36,259 nt of DNA, from positions 1 through 36,259 of the forward strand of contig NZ_BOMI01000041.1 in NCBI RefSeq assembly GCF_016862115.1, written 5' to 3'. Position numbers and translations under genes: made by a program. Below, piece after piece: positions 7,668 through 16,412 of the stretch (positions are counted from its first letter, which is position 1; every line of letters starts with the position of its first letter). This DNA is from Paractinoplanes deccanensis (GTDB lineage: Bacteria; Actinomycetota; Actinomycetes; Mycobacteriales; Micromonosporaceae). Under the pieces are notes generated by a model. It made no database searches. It was not told the DNA's origin and saw only the letters and a program-made list of their open reading frames with translations.

Positions 7668-9035
7668 GTGAACGACTATCTGCGACAACTGGTGAACGAT
7701 TCTCACAACTTCCGATTTCTCGCCGAGACAAACGATTCTCTCGCCCGGTCCGCGGCCGCGGCGGAGGAGCTGGCGGGCAAGGTCCCTTTCATCGCGCTCG
7801 CGCTGACCCGGGTCTTCGCCGAACGGCTGACCAAGGAGCTCCTGCGCCGGTCCGGCCGCCGGGACCAGCACATCGAGCTGAAGTCCGGCATCAATCAGCT
7901 GGCCGCGGCGCACATCATTCCGCGGCAGATCACGAGCGGGCTCCATGATCTCCGCACCAAGGGAAACGCCGCCCTGCACGACATGGCGGGCGACTCCGAG
8001 ACGGCACGGTCCGCCGTCGAACGGTGTTTCGATATCGGTGTCTGGTGGCACCAATTCAACACCGGCGAGCGCGTGACACACGCCTTCACACCGCGGGCGG
8101 AACGGGAGACCGCCGTCAATGCCCTGCTGGAAAGCATTCAGGCCGAATTCGCCGGCCTCCGGAGCCTGATCGAGAACTCCTCCCGGGCCGGCATCCGCAT
8201 CAGCCCGGCCGGTCCCCGCGAATGGGCCGGCGGCTCCCACGTGAGCTGCGCCGGCGTCACCTACCTGGTGCACGATCACGGCACGCGCATAACCGGCACC
8301 GACCACGCCTGGACCCTCACCCGCGCCGACGCGCACTCGCTGGACCGGCGCGAGCTGCCCGTACGCCTCGTCGGTCTCACCGGCTCGAAGCCCGCCTCGA
8401 TCGCCGACGGCCTCCGGGCCCAGGCCGATGTCCTCGCGGCCGGCGGCCGCGGAGACCGCCTGCCCAAGCTCGCCGGCAGGCAGCGCTTCGTCCTCGCCAC
8501 CGAAAGACTCAGGGGGCCCACCTGGACGCAGATGTTCGGCCCGGGCCCCCTGCCGCTCGACCCGTTCGTCGTTCCCCGGGCGCTCGGCGCGCTCGCCGAG
8601 GTCGCCGGCGCGCTCACGGACCTGCACCGGGCCGGCACCGCGCATCGCCTGCTCGGCGGCGACGAGATCGTGCTGCCCGAGCGCGGCCGCGGCGCGCGCG
8701 CCCGCGACCTGGGCCTGGCCTGGTTGCCCCGGCTTCCGGGCGAGGCGGGCGCCTATGCCGCTCCCGAGCAGCGACAGCTCGCCCGCGGCAGCCTCGGCCC
8801 TCCGGCCGACGTCTTCCAGCTCGCCGCGCTGTTGCTGCACACCTGCACCGGTGTCGCGCCCGTCGCCGGACGCGCGTTCCCGCTGCGGACCTACCACCCC
8901 GCGCTGCCCGCCGAGCTCGACGAGATCCTGGCGCGGGCCCTCGATCCGGACCCGGCCCGCCGGCCGAGCGTGGACGCCTTCGCCGCCGTGCTGCGGTCGA
9001 GCCGCGAGGCGATGCTGCGGGGAGCGACCGCGTGA
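7668..9035 (+). CDS. DUF4145 (HEPN-like) domain fused to a degenerate Ser/Thr kinase domain
   Basis: 455 residues from GTG 7668 (GGGAG 4 nt upstream; upstream in-frame codons do not look coding). Residues 1-130 match DUF4145, seen in type I restriction subunits: FRFLAETND, GLHDLRTKGNAALHD, FDIGVWWHQF. Residues 190-445 keep the kinase outline: LTDLHRAG, the catalytic-loop position HRLLGGDEI (326-334), DLG (347-349), APE (365-367), DVFQLAALLLHTCTG and a final RRPS. HRD is HRL, so the catalytic Asp is missing. The beta-3 Lys and alpha-C Glu are also not evident, so this is probably a pseudokinase that binds or signals. No transmembrane segment. The stop overlaps the helicase GTG (GTGA). Confidence 0.8.
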   Translation: MNDYLRQLVNDSHNFRFLAETNDSLARSAAAAEELAGKVPFIALALTRVFAERLTKELLRRSGRRDQHIELKSGINQLAAAHIIPRQITSGLHDLRTKGNAALHDMAGDSETARSAVERCFDIGVWWHQFNTGERVTHAFTPRAERETAVNALLESIQAEFAGLRSLIENSSRAGIRISPAGPREWAGGSHVSCAGVTYLVHDHGTRITGTDHAWTLTRADAHSLDRRELPVRLVGLTGSKPASIADGLRAQADVLAAGGRGDRLPKLAGRQRFVLATERLRGPTWTQMFGPGPLPLDPFVVPRALGALAEVAGALTDLHRAGTAHRLLGGDEIVLPERGRGARARDLGLAWLPRLPGEAGAYAAPEQRQLARGSLGPPADVFQLAALLLHTCTGVAPVAGRAFPLRTYHPALPAELDEILARALDPDPARRPSVDAFAAVLRSSREAMLRGATA

Positions 9036-11998
9036 CCGCCCGCCCCGTCGCCCTCGCCGGGCCGATCCCGCTCGTTCTCTCGGACAGATTCCTCCGCGAC
9101 ATCGGTAACCAGCCCACGCCGTTCCTCGCGGAGATCGATCTGCTCGTCCGGCAGGGCGGCCTCCCGGTGACGCTGGAGACCACGCGCCAGGGCCTGCGGA
9201 TGGCGATCCACGCCGCGCACCGGGTCGCCTGGCTCTTCCCCAGCGGCAAGAACGACGCCCTGCACCTGCACAAGGCCGCACCCCGGCGCTTCAAGGACGA
9301 GGACCGGCTGCTCGCGGGCGCGCTCCTGCTCCGATGCGATCAGGGATTTCGGGCCTACCCGGACCTGCGCTCGGTCGGTCAGGCGATCGCCGCGCGCAAC
9401 CTGTCCGGCGCCGCCATCGACGTCGCCGCGCTGTGGGAGGCCTGGCGCGCCGTGACCGAGCCCGCCGCTCCGGCCGTCGTGGCACCGCCCCGGCACGCGC
9501 GGTATCTCGACCTCCTGACCATGATGATCGACGCCGGTCACCGCATCGAGACCGAGAAGCACGCGGCCCTGGCGCCGCTGCACTACGAGTCGGTCGCCCC
9601 GTACCGGGACCGCCGGTACTCCGCGCGTGGCCTCTACCGCTTCCGCCTCACGGCGGCCGGCGATCCGGCCAAGGACAAGGTGATCTGCCTGGGCGATCGG
9701 CCCGACCTCCGCGGCCGGGTGATCGCGGTGGAGGGCCGCGACGTCGCGGTCCGGTTCGAGCCGGGCACCGACTTCGACCAGATCAAGGGCCAGGGCACTC
9801 TGCGGATCCTGCTGGGTGATCGCGTCTTCCGCGCACAGCGCGACGCGGTCGGGCAGCTACGGCGGGGCGCGGCGCTCAACCCGCACCTGCTCGACAACCT
9901 CGCCGGCGCGCGGTTCGCGCCCTACCGGCCGGCCGCCGAGCAGCCGCCGATCCCCCTGGACCCCGGCGACCAGACGGAAGCGTTCCAGCGAGCGCTGGAG
10001 GTCCCCGACCTGCTCTGTGTGCTGGGACCGCCCGGCACAGGCAAGACCAGGACCATCACAGCAGTGGTACGCGCGTGCGCCGCGCGCGGGCAGCGGGTGC
10101 TCGTCACGTCGCACACCCACACGGCGGTCGACAACGTCCTGCAAGACCTGCCGCCGGACCTCAACGTCGTGCGGATCGGCAACGAGGACAAGATGAGCGA
10201 CAGGGTCAAGGCGCTGTCGGCGGAGAGCCGGGTGGAGGCCGTACGGCGGGAGATCCTGGCCGACTCGGCCCAGCTCGACGCCCTCACCGAGGTGTGCCGG
10301 CAGCGTCCGGTCATCGATCACACGCTGACCGGCATGGGCGCCGCCGTCGACCGCGCCCGCTCGGCTCGGCACGAGCTGGGCCGGATCGACGCCGCGACGG
10401 CCGTCGCCGTCGACCAGGTCACCGCACCGCTCCGGGCGGCGCTCGACGAGGCCGGGCGCGCCGTCGGCCGCTACCGGCTCTGGGCGGAGCAGTACGAGGC
10501 CGCCGCGGCCGGAGCCGCCGAACGGCTCCGAACCGCCCGGGCCGCCGCGGCGAACGGCGGACCGCTGGCCCTCCTGCACAAATGGCACGCCCGCCGGTTG
10601 GCCGGGCGCGTGGCCCGTCACGAACGGGACCTCGCCGAGACACGTGCCGGGCTGACCCGGGCGGAGGCGGAGCGGGACACGGTCGCCGCCCGGGCACGGG
10701 CGATGGTCGCGGACGACCCGCGGATCACCGAGCTGACGGGCGCTCGCGCCGCGGCCGAGCGGACCGCCGCCGGCGCCTGGGCGGAGCTCGCCCGGGCCGA
10801 CGAGCTGGTCCGCTCCGTGCTGCGGACCGTGGTCGACGTTCCCGCGGTCCCCGCGTCGGCGATCGAGCCGTGGGTGGACCATCACCGGTGGTGCGTGGAC
10901 ACCGTGGCGATGCTCGACCGGCGCCGGGAGCTGCTCCGCCAGTGGCGCTCGCGGATCGGTGACGTGAGCGTCCGGCTCGAGCACGAGATCGCCCGCTACG
11001 CCCAGGTCGTCGGGGCGACCTGCATCGGCACCGACACGTCGGCCCTCATCGCCGACCTGGAGTTCGATCTGGCCATCGTGGACGAGGCCGGCCAGATCTC
11101 CACGCCGAACCTGCTGGTGCCGCTCGTGCGGTCACGCCGGGCGATGCTCGTCGGCGACGACCGGCAACTGCCGCCCTATCTGGAGGACGAGGTCGATCGG
11201 TGGGCCGCCGGGCTCACCACCGGCGCCGAGCTGGGCCCGGCGGAGGTGCCGGTGGTCGCCGGCATGCTGAGGAAGAGCGGATTCGAGCTGCTCTTCCCGC
11301 GCGCCGGCCGGGCCAACGCGGTCTGGCTGCGAACCCAGCGCCGGATGCCCGCGGCCGTCGCCGACTTCGTCTCCACGACCTTCTACGAGGGCAAGCTCCG
11401 CACCGAGCATCCCGGGGTGACGGCCGGCCCGGTCTTCACGTCGCCGTTCGCGATGGTCGACACGTCCCGCCGCCCGTCGGCCGCCCGCGCCGAGACCGAC
11501 ATGGGCCGCACGACCGGCGGCACCGAGCACGGATACCGCAACAGGCTGGAGGCATCGCTCATCGCCGACCTGGTCGGCGCGCTCCGCCGGCACCACCGCG
11601 ACTGGGCGGTCATCGTGCCCTTCAACGCCCAGAAGGACCTGGTGATCCGGCGCCTCGAGGAGAGGCTGGGCGCCGCGCCCGAGATCGCGCGGAGCGTGGG
11701 CACTGTCGACTCCTTCCAGGGCGGCGAGCGCGACCTCATCGTCTTCGGATTCACCCGCAGCAATCCCGGCGGCCGGATCGGCTTCCTCAGGGAGCTGCGC
11801 CGGTTCAACGTGGCGATCACCCGGGCCCGCCGGCAACTCGTCCTGGTGGGCGACCTGCGCACGTTGCGCGGCACGTCCGACACCGCGTTCCGCGAGGTCA
11901 TGCGCTCCCTCACCGATCACCTCGGCGAGTGCGGCGACCTGCGATCGGCCGACGAGGTGTCCGCCGCGCTCCGCGCCCTGCGGAAGGCGGAGTCGTGA
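9032..11998 (+). CDS. SF1 helicase of the Upf1/Dna2 (COG1112-like) type
   Basis: 988 residues from GTG 9032, overlapping the previous stop. A 320-residue N-terminal region of unknown fold includes a beta-barrel-like part (KVICLGDRPDLRGRVIAVEG). All helicase motifs follow: Q motif LDPGDQTEAF, motif I GPPGTGKT (about 332-339), Ia TSHTHTAVDNV, motif II VDEAG (about 683-687; DEAG instead of the usual DEAQ or DEAA), motif III GDDRQLPP, motif V VDSFQGGERDLIVFGFTRSN and motif VI NVAITRARRQLVLVGD. The roughly 300 residues between Ia and II are largely Ala/Arg/Glu-rich helix, probably a coiled-coil stalk. It should unwind or translocate on RNA or DNA using ATP. No nuclease domain is fused. Central enzyme of the four-gene operon. 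Confidence 0.9.
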   Translation: MTARPVALAGPIPLVLSDRFLRDIGNQPTPFLAEIDLLVRQGGLPVTLETTRQGLRMAIHAAHRVAWLFPSGKNDALHLHKAAPRRFKDEDRLLAGALLLRCDQGFRAYPDLRSVGQAIAARNLSGAAIDVAALWEAWRAVTEPAAPAVVAPPRHARYLDLLTMMIDAGHRIETEKHAALAPLHYESVAPYRDRRYSARGLYRFRLTAAGDPAKDKVICLGDRPDLRGRVIAVEGRDVAVRFEPGTDFDQIKGQGTLRILLGDRVFRAQRDAVGQLRRGAALNPHLLDNLAGARFAPYRPAAEQPPIPLDPGDQTEAFQRALEVPDLLCVLGPPGTGKTRTITAVVRACAARGQRVLVTSHTHTAVDNVLQDLPPDLNVVRIGNEDKMSDRVKALSAESRVEAVRREILADSAQLDALTEVCRQRPVIDHTLTGMGAAVDRARSARHELGRIDAATAVAVDQVTAPLRAALDEAGRAVGRYRLWAEQYEAAAAGAAERLRTARAAAANGGPLALLHKWHARRLAGRVARHERDLAETRAGLTRAEAERDTVAARARAMVADDPRITELTGARAAAERTAAGAWAELARADELVRSVLRTVVDVPAVPASAIEPWVDHHRWCVDTVAMLDRRRELLRQWRSRIGDVSVRLEHEIARYAQVVGATCIGTDTSALIADLEFDLAIVDEAGQISTPNLLVPLVRSRRAMLVGDDRQLPPYLEDEVDRWAAGLTTGAELGPAEVPVVAGMLRKSGFELLFPRAGRANAVWLRTQRRMPAAVADFVSTTFYEGKLRTEHPGVTAGPVFTSPFAMVDTSRRPSAARAETDMGRTTGGTEHGYRNRLEASLIADLVGALRRHHRDWAVIVPFNAQKDLVIRRLEERLGAAPEIARSVGTVDSFQGGERDLIVFGFTRSNPGGRIGFLRELRRFNVAITRARRQLVLVGDLRTLRGTSDTAFREVMRSLTDHLGECGDLRSADEVSAALRALRKAES

Positions 11999-13173
11999 GG
12001 CGCCCGATCTATCCCGCGTCCCGGGCGATCGAGCACGCCGCCACGCTGCCCGGCGTCCGGCCGCTGCGGCTCTTCCCGATGCTGTGGCCGCTGTGGCAGG
12101 TCGAGGTGAGCGCCGACGTCCACGACAAGCAGTCCTTCGAGCTGATCGACCACTTCATCGTGCGCGCGATCGAGGAGGGCGCCGTCCGCGCGCCCGCCGG
12201 GCTGGCCGCCTTCCTCGGCCTGCCGCTCCCGCTGGTGGAGCGCTGCCTCGCCTTCCTGGGCACGATCGAGCACGTCACCACCGGGCCGGCCGGGCTCGAG
12301 CTGACCCCGCTCGGCATGCGGTCGGTGCGGGAGAACGTCCGGTACGTCCCGTCGACGAGCCGGCTGACCCTGCTGGTCGACAGGCACACCGGGCGGCCGT
12401 TCCCCCGGCCCTACTACGACCGCAACGTGCCGATCCTGGACACGCCCGAGATCGACGACGGCCGGCCGGCCGACCGGACCGGGTTCGCCCGGTTGTTCAC
12501 CGCGGCCCCGTACAACCCGGAGGTCGTGACCTGGCTGGAGAACCGTCCCGACCGGGCGGACTACAACCTGCCCGGCGAGTTCGGCAACCTGCGCCAGCTC
12601 GGCCACCGCCCCGGATACCTGCCCAGCTATCTCATCGAGACCGCCGGCCACGGGCTGCTCGCCTACACCGCCGTGGGCGAACGCCGCGACGAGTTCCTGG
12701 AGCAGGTGTGCGCCGAGACAGCGGCGGGGCACCGCATCGAGGCCACCGGCTTGCGCGACCCGGAGCAGATCTGGCGCGGGTGGCTCGCCCGGTCGAAGTG
12801 GTACGGGGCGGGCGAGCTCGAGAACGACGACGGCCTCTGGCGGGTGGTGCTCGGCGGGCCGGCGTTCGGCGAGCACCCGCTGATCCCGTACACCCGGATC
12901 GGCACGTACCAGCTGCACGACCACCACTTCCTGCGGATCTGGTGCGACGACGAGGCGGCCCGCCGGCGCGCGCTGCTGGACCGCGCCCTGGGCATCGCGA
13001 CGCTGCCCGAGGTGGCCGGCCTCGACGACCTGCACGCACGCTGCCGCGACCTGGCCGCGAGCCTCCAGGTCCCGGAGGTCTCCATCGCCGGCCTCCGCCG
13101 CCACGCCCGAGCCACGGGGGACCCGCGCCATGCGGCCCGACTCGACGAACTGACCCGAGGAGACGAGAGATGA
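11995..13173 (+). CDS. Winged-helix-like protein of unknown function in the helicase operon
   Basis: 392 residues from GTG 11995, overlapping the helicase stop by GTGA. The N-terminal third reads like a winged helix: FELIDHFIVRAIEEGAV, LAAFLGLPLPLVERCLAFLG, VTTGPAGLELTPLGMRSV, then a LLVDRHTGRPFPRPYYD hinge. The rest is a mixed domain with PSYLIETAGHGLLAYTAVG and WLARSKWYGAGE; no catalytic motif (PD-(D/E)XK, HKD, HNH, TIR) could be recognised. No membrane segment. An adaptor or nucleic-acid-sensing role beside the helicase is reasonable inference only. Confidence 0.75.
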   Translation: MRRPIYPASRAIEHAATLPGVRPLRLFPMLWPLWQVEVSADVHDKQSFELIDHFIVRAIEEGAVRAPAGLAAFLGLPLPLVERCLAFLGTIEHVTTGPAGLELTPLGMRSVRENVRYVPSTSRLTLLVDRHTGRPFPRPYYDRNVPILDTPEIDDGRPADRTGFARLFTAAPYNPEVVTWLENRPDRADYNLPGEFGNLRQLGHRPGYLPSYLIETAGHGLLAYTAVGERRDEFLEQVCAETAAGHRIEATGLRDPEQIWRGWLARSKWYGAGELENDDGLWRVVLGGPAFGEHPLIPYTRIGTYQLHDHHFLRIWCDDEAARRRALLDRALGIATLPEVAGLDDLHARCRDLAASLQVPEVSIAGLRRHARATGDPRHAARLDELTRGDER

Positions 13174-13484
13174 CACCTATCGGAGATCACGACGGCTCGG
13201 CTGACGAGTGGCCCGAGGACGATGACCGCCTGGACCTGCCCGACTATCAGGACTATCAGGACTACGACTACGGGCAGGACCCGTCGGCCCAGGATGAGAT
13301 GGACGACATGGGCGATGCGATCGAGGTCCGGGACTATGCGGATCACTGGGAGCGGTGGGACCAGTGGGATGCGGAGGCCGGGTCGATGACCTCCGCATCC
13401 GGCCGGTTACGGCGCCGCGCGAACTCGCGGTCCGACGCCCTCGGGCGGCAGGTGCGCCGCGCCGTGCGCAGGATGGCCCGCTGA
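13170..13484 (+). CDS. Small protein with acidic N-terminus and basic C-terminus, last gene of the helicase operon
   Basis: 104 residues from ATG 13170, overlapping the previous stop (ATGA) and preceded by GAGGAGA. Residues 1-65 are very acidic and Tyr/Asp/Trp-rich (DYQDYQDYDYGQD, ADHWERWDQWD). Residues 77-104 are Arg-rich (LRRRANSRSDALGRQVRRAVRR). No known domain. The split charge would suit an unstructured regulator, a nucleic-acid or helicase inhibitor, or an assembly peptide; none can be chosen. Stable coupling to three upstream genes argues it is real. Confidence 0.7.
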   Translation: MTPIGDHDGSADEWPEDDDRLDLPDYQDYQDYDYGQDPSAQDEMDDMGDAIEVRDYADHWERWDQWDAEAGSMTSASGRLRRRANSRSDALGRQVRRAVRRMAR

Positions 13485-13507
13485 GAGGCGAGCGACGAGC
13501 GGCGCCG

Positions 13508-15601
13508 TCACCGGGGTGTGAGCCTGACCCGGCGCAGCAGCTGGGCGTTCAGCGCCACGACGATCGTGGACGCCGACATGAGCACCGCGCCGATCGCCGG
13601 GCTCAGGGTGAGGCCGGCCCAGGCGAGCACGCCGGCGGCGAGGGGGATGGCGATGACGTTGTAGCCGGCGGCCCACGCCAGGTTCTGGATCATCTTGCGG
13701 TAGGTGGCTCGGGAGAGCCGGATGACGCCGGTGACGGCGCGCGGGTCGGAGGAGGCGAGGACGACTCCGGCGGACTCGATCGCCACGTCGGTGCCGGCGC
13801 CGATGGCCAGGCCGACGTCGGCGCGGGCCAGCGCGGGGGCGTCGTTGACGCCGTCGCCGACCATGGCGACGGTCAGGCCGCGGGCCTGGAGGCCGGCGAC
13901 CGCGCGGTCCTTGTCGGCGGGCAGCACCTCGGCGAAGACCTCGTCGGTGCCGGCGACGAAGCCGAGGTCCGCCGCGACCGCCTCGGCCACGGGCCGGGCG
14001 TCGCCGGTGATCATGACGATCTTCTTGACGCCCTGCTCGCGCAGTTGCGCGATGGCCTGCCGGGCTTCGGGGCGCACCTCGTCCTCCAGCGCGAACGCGC
14101 CGATCACCGCCGGCTCGCCCGAGATCCGGATGACGTGCAGGACGGCGGCGCCGCGCCGGGACCAGCCTTCGGTCGCGTGTGCCAGGCCGGCCGGTGCCGT
14201 GACGCCGAGCTCGCGCAGCAGCGAGGGGCCGCCGATCGCGTACGTGATGCCGTCCACTGTCGCCTGGACGCCGCGGCCGGTGAGCGACCGGAAGTCCCGC
14301 GCCGTCGCCCGCAGGTCGCGGCCGTGGGCGACGGCCACGATCGCACGGGCCAGCGGGTGCTCGCTGTCGGCCTCGACGGCCCCGCCGATGCGCAGCAGGT
14401 CGTCCTCGCCGATGCCGGCGGTGGTGGCGATGCCGGTGACGGTGTGCGCGCCCTTGGTCAGGGTGCCGGTCTTGTCGAAGAGCACCGCGTCGACCGTGCG
14501 CATGCGCTCCAGGGCGAGGCGGTCCTTGACGAGGATGCCGGCCTTGGCGGACACGGCCGTGGAGAGCGCGATCACCAGCGGGATGGCGAGGCCGAGCGCG
14601 TGCGGGCAGGCGATGACCAGGACCGTCACGGTGCGCACCACGGACTGCTCGACGTCGCCGAGCGCCCACCAGGCGACGAAGGTGATCGCGGCGGCGGCCG
14701 TGGCGACGTAGAAGAGCATCGCGGCGAAGCGGTCGGCGAGCACCTGGGCGCGGCCGCCGGCCGCCTGGGCCTGCGCCACCAGTCGGCCGATGCCGGCCAG
14801 GGCGGTGTTCTCGCCGACGGCGTCGACGCGCACCCGGATCGCGGAGTCGGTGGAGACGGTGCCGGCCACGACCCGGTCGCCGGCGCCGCGGGTCACCGGC
14901 CGCGACTCCCCGGTGATCATGGATTCGTCGAGGTCGGCGGAGCCGTCGACGATGCGGCCGTCGGCGGGCACGCGGCCGCCGGAGCGGACGAGGACGGTGT
15001 CGCCGACCCGCAGGTCCGACACCGGCACCGGCTGGACGTCGCCGTTGCCGGCGATCCGTTCGGCCTCGTCCGGCAGCAGCGCCGCCAGCGCGGCGAGGGC
15101 GCCCTGCGCCTGGCCGATCGCCTTCATCTCCTGCCAGTGGCCGAGCAGCATGATCGTCACGAGCGCGGCCAGCTCCCACCAGAAGTCCAGGTCGAACAGG
15201 CCGAAGCTGGTGAGGATCGAGGCCGTGTAGGCGACGGTGATCGCCATCGCGATCAGCAGCATCATGCCGGGCGCCCGGTCACGCACCTCACGGACGGCGC
15301 CGACGAGGAACGGCCAGCCGCCGTAGAAGAAGACAAAGGTGCCGAGGACCGGCCCCACCGCGCCGATGCCGGGGAAGTCGAGCGTGTAGCCGAACCAGTC
15401 CATCACCATCTCGCTGGTGACGACGATCGGCACGGTCAAAGCCAGGCTCAGCCAGAACTTGCGGCGGAACGCCTCGGGGTCGTGGCCGGCGTGCTTGTCG
15501 TGACCGCCGTGGGCGCCATGACCGCCGTGCGGCCCGGTGTGCATCACGGCCGTCGCCGGCCCACCGCCCGCATGGTCGTGCGTGGTCTCTCCGTTTCCCA
15601 T
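13508..15601 (-). CDS. copB: Copper-transporting P-type ATPase, CopB (P1B-3) type
   Basis: 697 residues. The start ATG 15601 has GGAGG 8 nt upstream; a GTG at 15616 is unlikely because it overlaps that site. A His/Gly-rich metal-binding N-terminus (residues 8-40) replaces the CxxC HMA domain. Core motifs: TGES (230-233), the CPH metal-site motif in ACPHALGLAIP (331-341), DKTGT (376-380), SEHPLARA, GDGVNDAP, and a final membrane helix with YN and MSAST..ALNA. CPH plus a His-rich N-terminus marks the CopB class, exporting Cu+/Cu2+ from the cytoplasm. A CsoR-like operator sits just upstream, indicating copper induction. No csoR, copZ or multicopper oxidase gene is in the window. Confidence 0.93.
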   Translation of the reverse strand: MGNGETTHDHAGGGPATAVMHTGPHGGHGAHGGHDKHAGHDPEAFRRKFWLSLALTVPIVVTSEMVMDWFGYTLDFPGIGAVGPVLGTFVFFYGGWPFLVGAVREVRDRAPGMMLLIAMAITVAYTASILTSFGLFDLDFWWELAALVTIMLLGHWQEMKAIGQAQGALAALAALLPDEAERIAGNGDVQPVPVSDLRVGDTVLVRSGGRVPADGRIVDGSADLDESMITGESRPVTRGAGDRVVAGTVSTDSAIRVRVDAVGENTALAGIGRLVAQAQAAGGRAQVLADRFAAMLFYVATAAAAITFVAWWALGDVEQSVVRTVTVLVIACPHALGLAIPLVIALSTAVSAKAGILVKDRLALERMRTVDAVLFDKTGTLTKGAHTVTGIATTAGIGEDDLLRIGGAVEADSEHPLARAIVAVAHGRDLRATARDFRSLTGRGVQATVDGITYAIGGPSLLRELGVTAPAGLAHATEGWSRRGAAVLHVIRISGEPAVIGAFALEDEVRPEARQAIAQLREQGVKKIVMITGDARPVAEAVAADLGFVAGTDEVFAEVLPADKDRAVAGLQARGLTVAMVGDGVNDAPALARADVGLAIGAGTDVAIESAGVVLASSDPRAVTGVIRLSRATYRKMIQNLAWAAGYNVIAIPLAAGVLAWAGLTLSPAIGAVLMSASTIVVALNAQLLRRVRLTPR

Positions 15602-15626
15602 CGTGACCACCTCCACGAGCCAGTAT

Positions 15627-15643
15627 ATACCCCCTGGGGGTAT
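15627..15643 (-). promoter_or_regulatory. CsoR-type copper operator
   Basis: ATACCCCC-T-GGGGGTAT, a perfect 8+8 palindrome around one central base, 26 bp upstream of the copB start. This matches the known actinobacterial CsoR site form (TACCCCC..GGGGGTA), so a Cu-sensing CsoR encoded elsewhere probably represses copB. Confidence 0.88.
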
Positions 15644-15683
15644 CCGGCGAAGTGTGAGACGCCTCCAACCGGTCAGGAGCCGG

Positions 15684-16364
15684 CTAAGGGACGGTGACGG
15701 TGGTGACGTACGGCTCGCGCATCGGCACGCCCGCCGGTCCGGTGCTGCTCACGCCGGTCACCGTCACCGTGTACGAGCCCGGCGCCAAGGTCGCCGACGG
15801 CGTCCACAGCAGCGTTCCCGGGGTGGGCTCGCCGGCCGCACCCGCCACCGGGCCGGAGGGGCCGGTGACCGTGACCGATCCGCTGTAGTCGGCGCGGGCG
15901 GGCTGGATGTCGCGCTGGAAGCGGACCGTCACCGCCGAGCCGGCGGCCGAGGCGGAGACGACCAGCGGGTCGCGCCAGTACTGGATCGCCAGGTGGGTGT
16001 CCGGCACGCCGGGGTCGTCCCACGCCGTGGAGGTGTCGTCTACCAGCATCGTGCGGGTGATGCCGCCGTCGACGGTGACGCTGCGGTTGTTCGTGCCGGT
16101 GATCGAGCCCCACTCCTCGACGGTCTCCCAGGAGCCGCGGGTGTACTTGTACTGGATGTCGGTGCCGTCGGGGACGGTGATCGTGGCTTCCCCGATGCCG
16201 TTGCCGCGGTCGGTCATGGCCGGCTTGCCGGGGTCCCACGGGCCGAGCTCGGCGATGTTGCCGGGCAGGTACAGGGTCGCGCCCGGCGGGGTGCCGGGCG
16301 GCGCCAGCACGCGGCACGGGCGAGAAGATGACGGCCCGACATGACGTCCTCCCGGCGAAGTCAC
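15684..16364 (-). CDS. Orphan CBM20-like plus Ig-like protein, probable remnant of a secreted amylolytic enzyme
   Basis: A CBM20 starch-binding module is clear: ATLYLPGNIAELGPWDPGKPAM, IQYKYTRGSWETVEEWG, NNRSVTV. An Ig-like beta domain follows (AVTVRFQRDI, SGSVTVTGPSGP, LAPGSYTVTVTGV). There is neither a signal peptide nor a catalytic domain, although such modules act outside the cell. The start is uncertain (GTG 16364 chosen; TTG 16403 looks more like a -35). In a different frame, ATG 16342 has a perfect GGGAGG-N5 site and begins MSGRHLLARAA, like the start of a signal peptide, but this frame ends after 42 codons. The simplest reading is a deletion that fused a signal-peptide start out of frame to the C-terminal modules. 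Confidence 0.6.
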   Translation of the reverse strand: MTSPGGRHVGPSSSRPCRVLAPPGTPPGATLYLPGNIAELGPWDPGKPAMTDRGNGIGEATITVPDGTDIQYKYTRGSWETVEEWGSITGTNNRSVTVDGGITRTMLVDDTSTAWDDPGVPDTHLAIQYWRDPLVVSASAAGSAVTVRFQRDIQPARADYSGSVTVTGPSGPVAGAAGEPTPGTLLWTPSATLAPGSYTVTVTGVSSTGPAGVPMREPYVTTVTVP

Positions 16365-16412
16365 GCTGCCGTGAGCCTTTCGCCGGTCGCTCCCGTCCGT
16401 CAACGGCCTTTA

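Noticed and set aside
8024..9031. Upstream extension of the helicase frame inside the pseudokinase gene
   Set aside because: Arg/Pro-rich shadow of the coding kinase frame; GTG 9032 overlaps the stop as in the rest of the operon.
13355..15697. 780-codon open frame on the + strand opposite copB
   Set aside because: It is the mirror of copB, Asp/Arg/Gly/His-rich without any domain; copB has every P-type ATPase motif and a CsoR operator.
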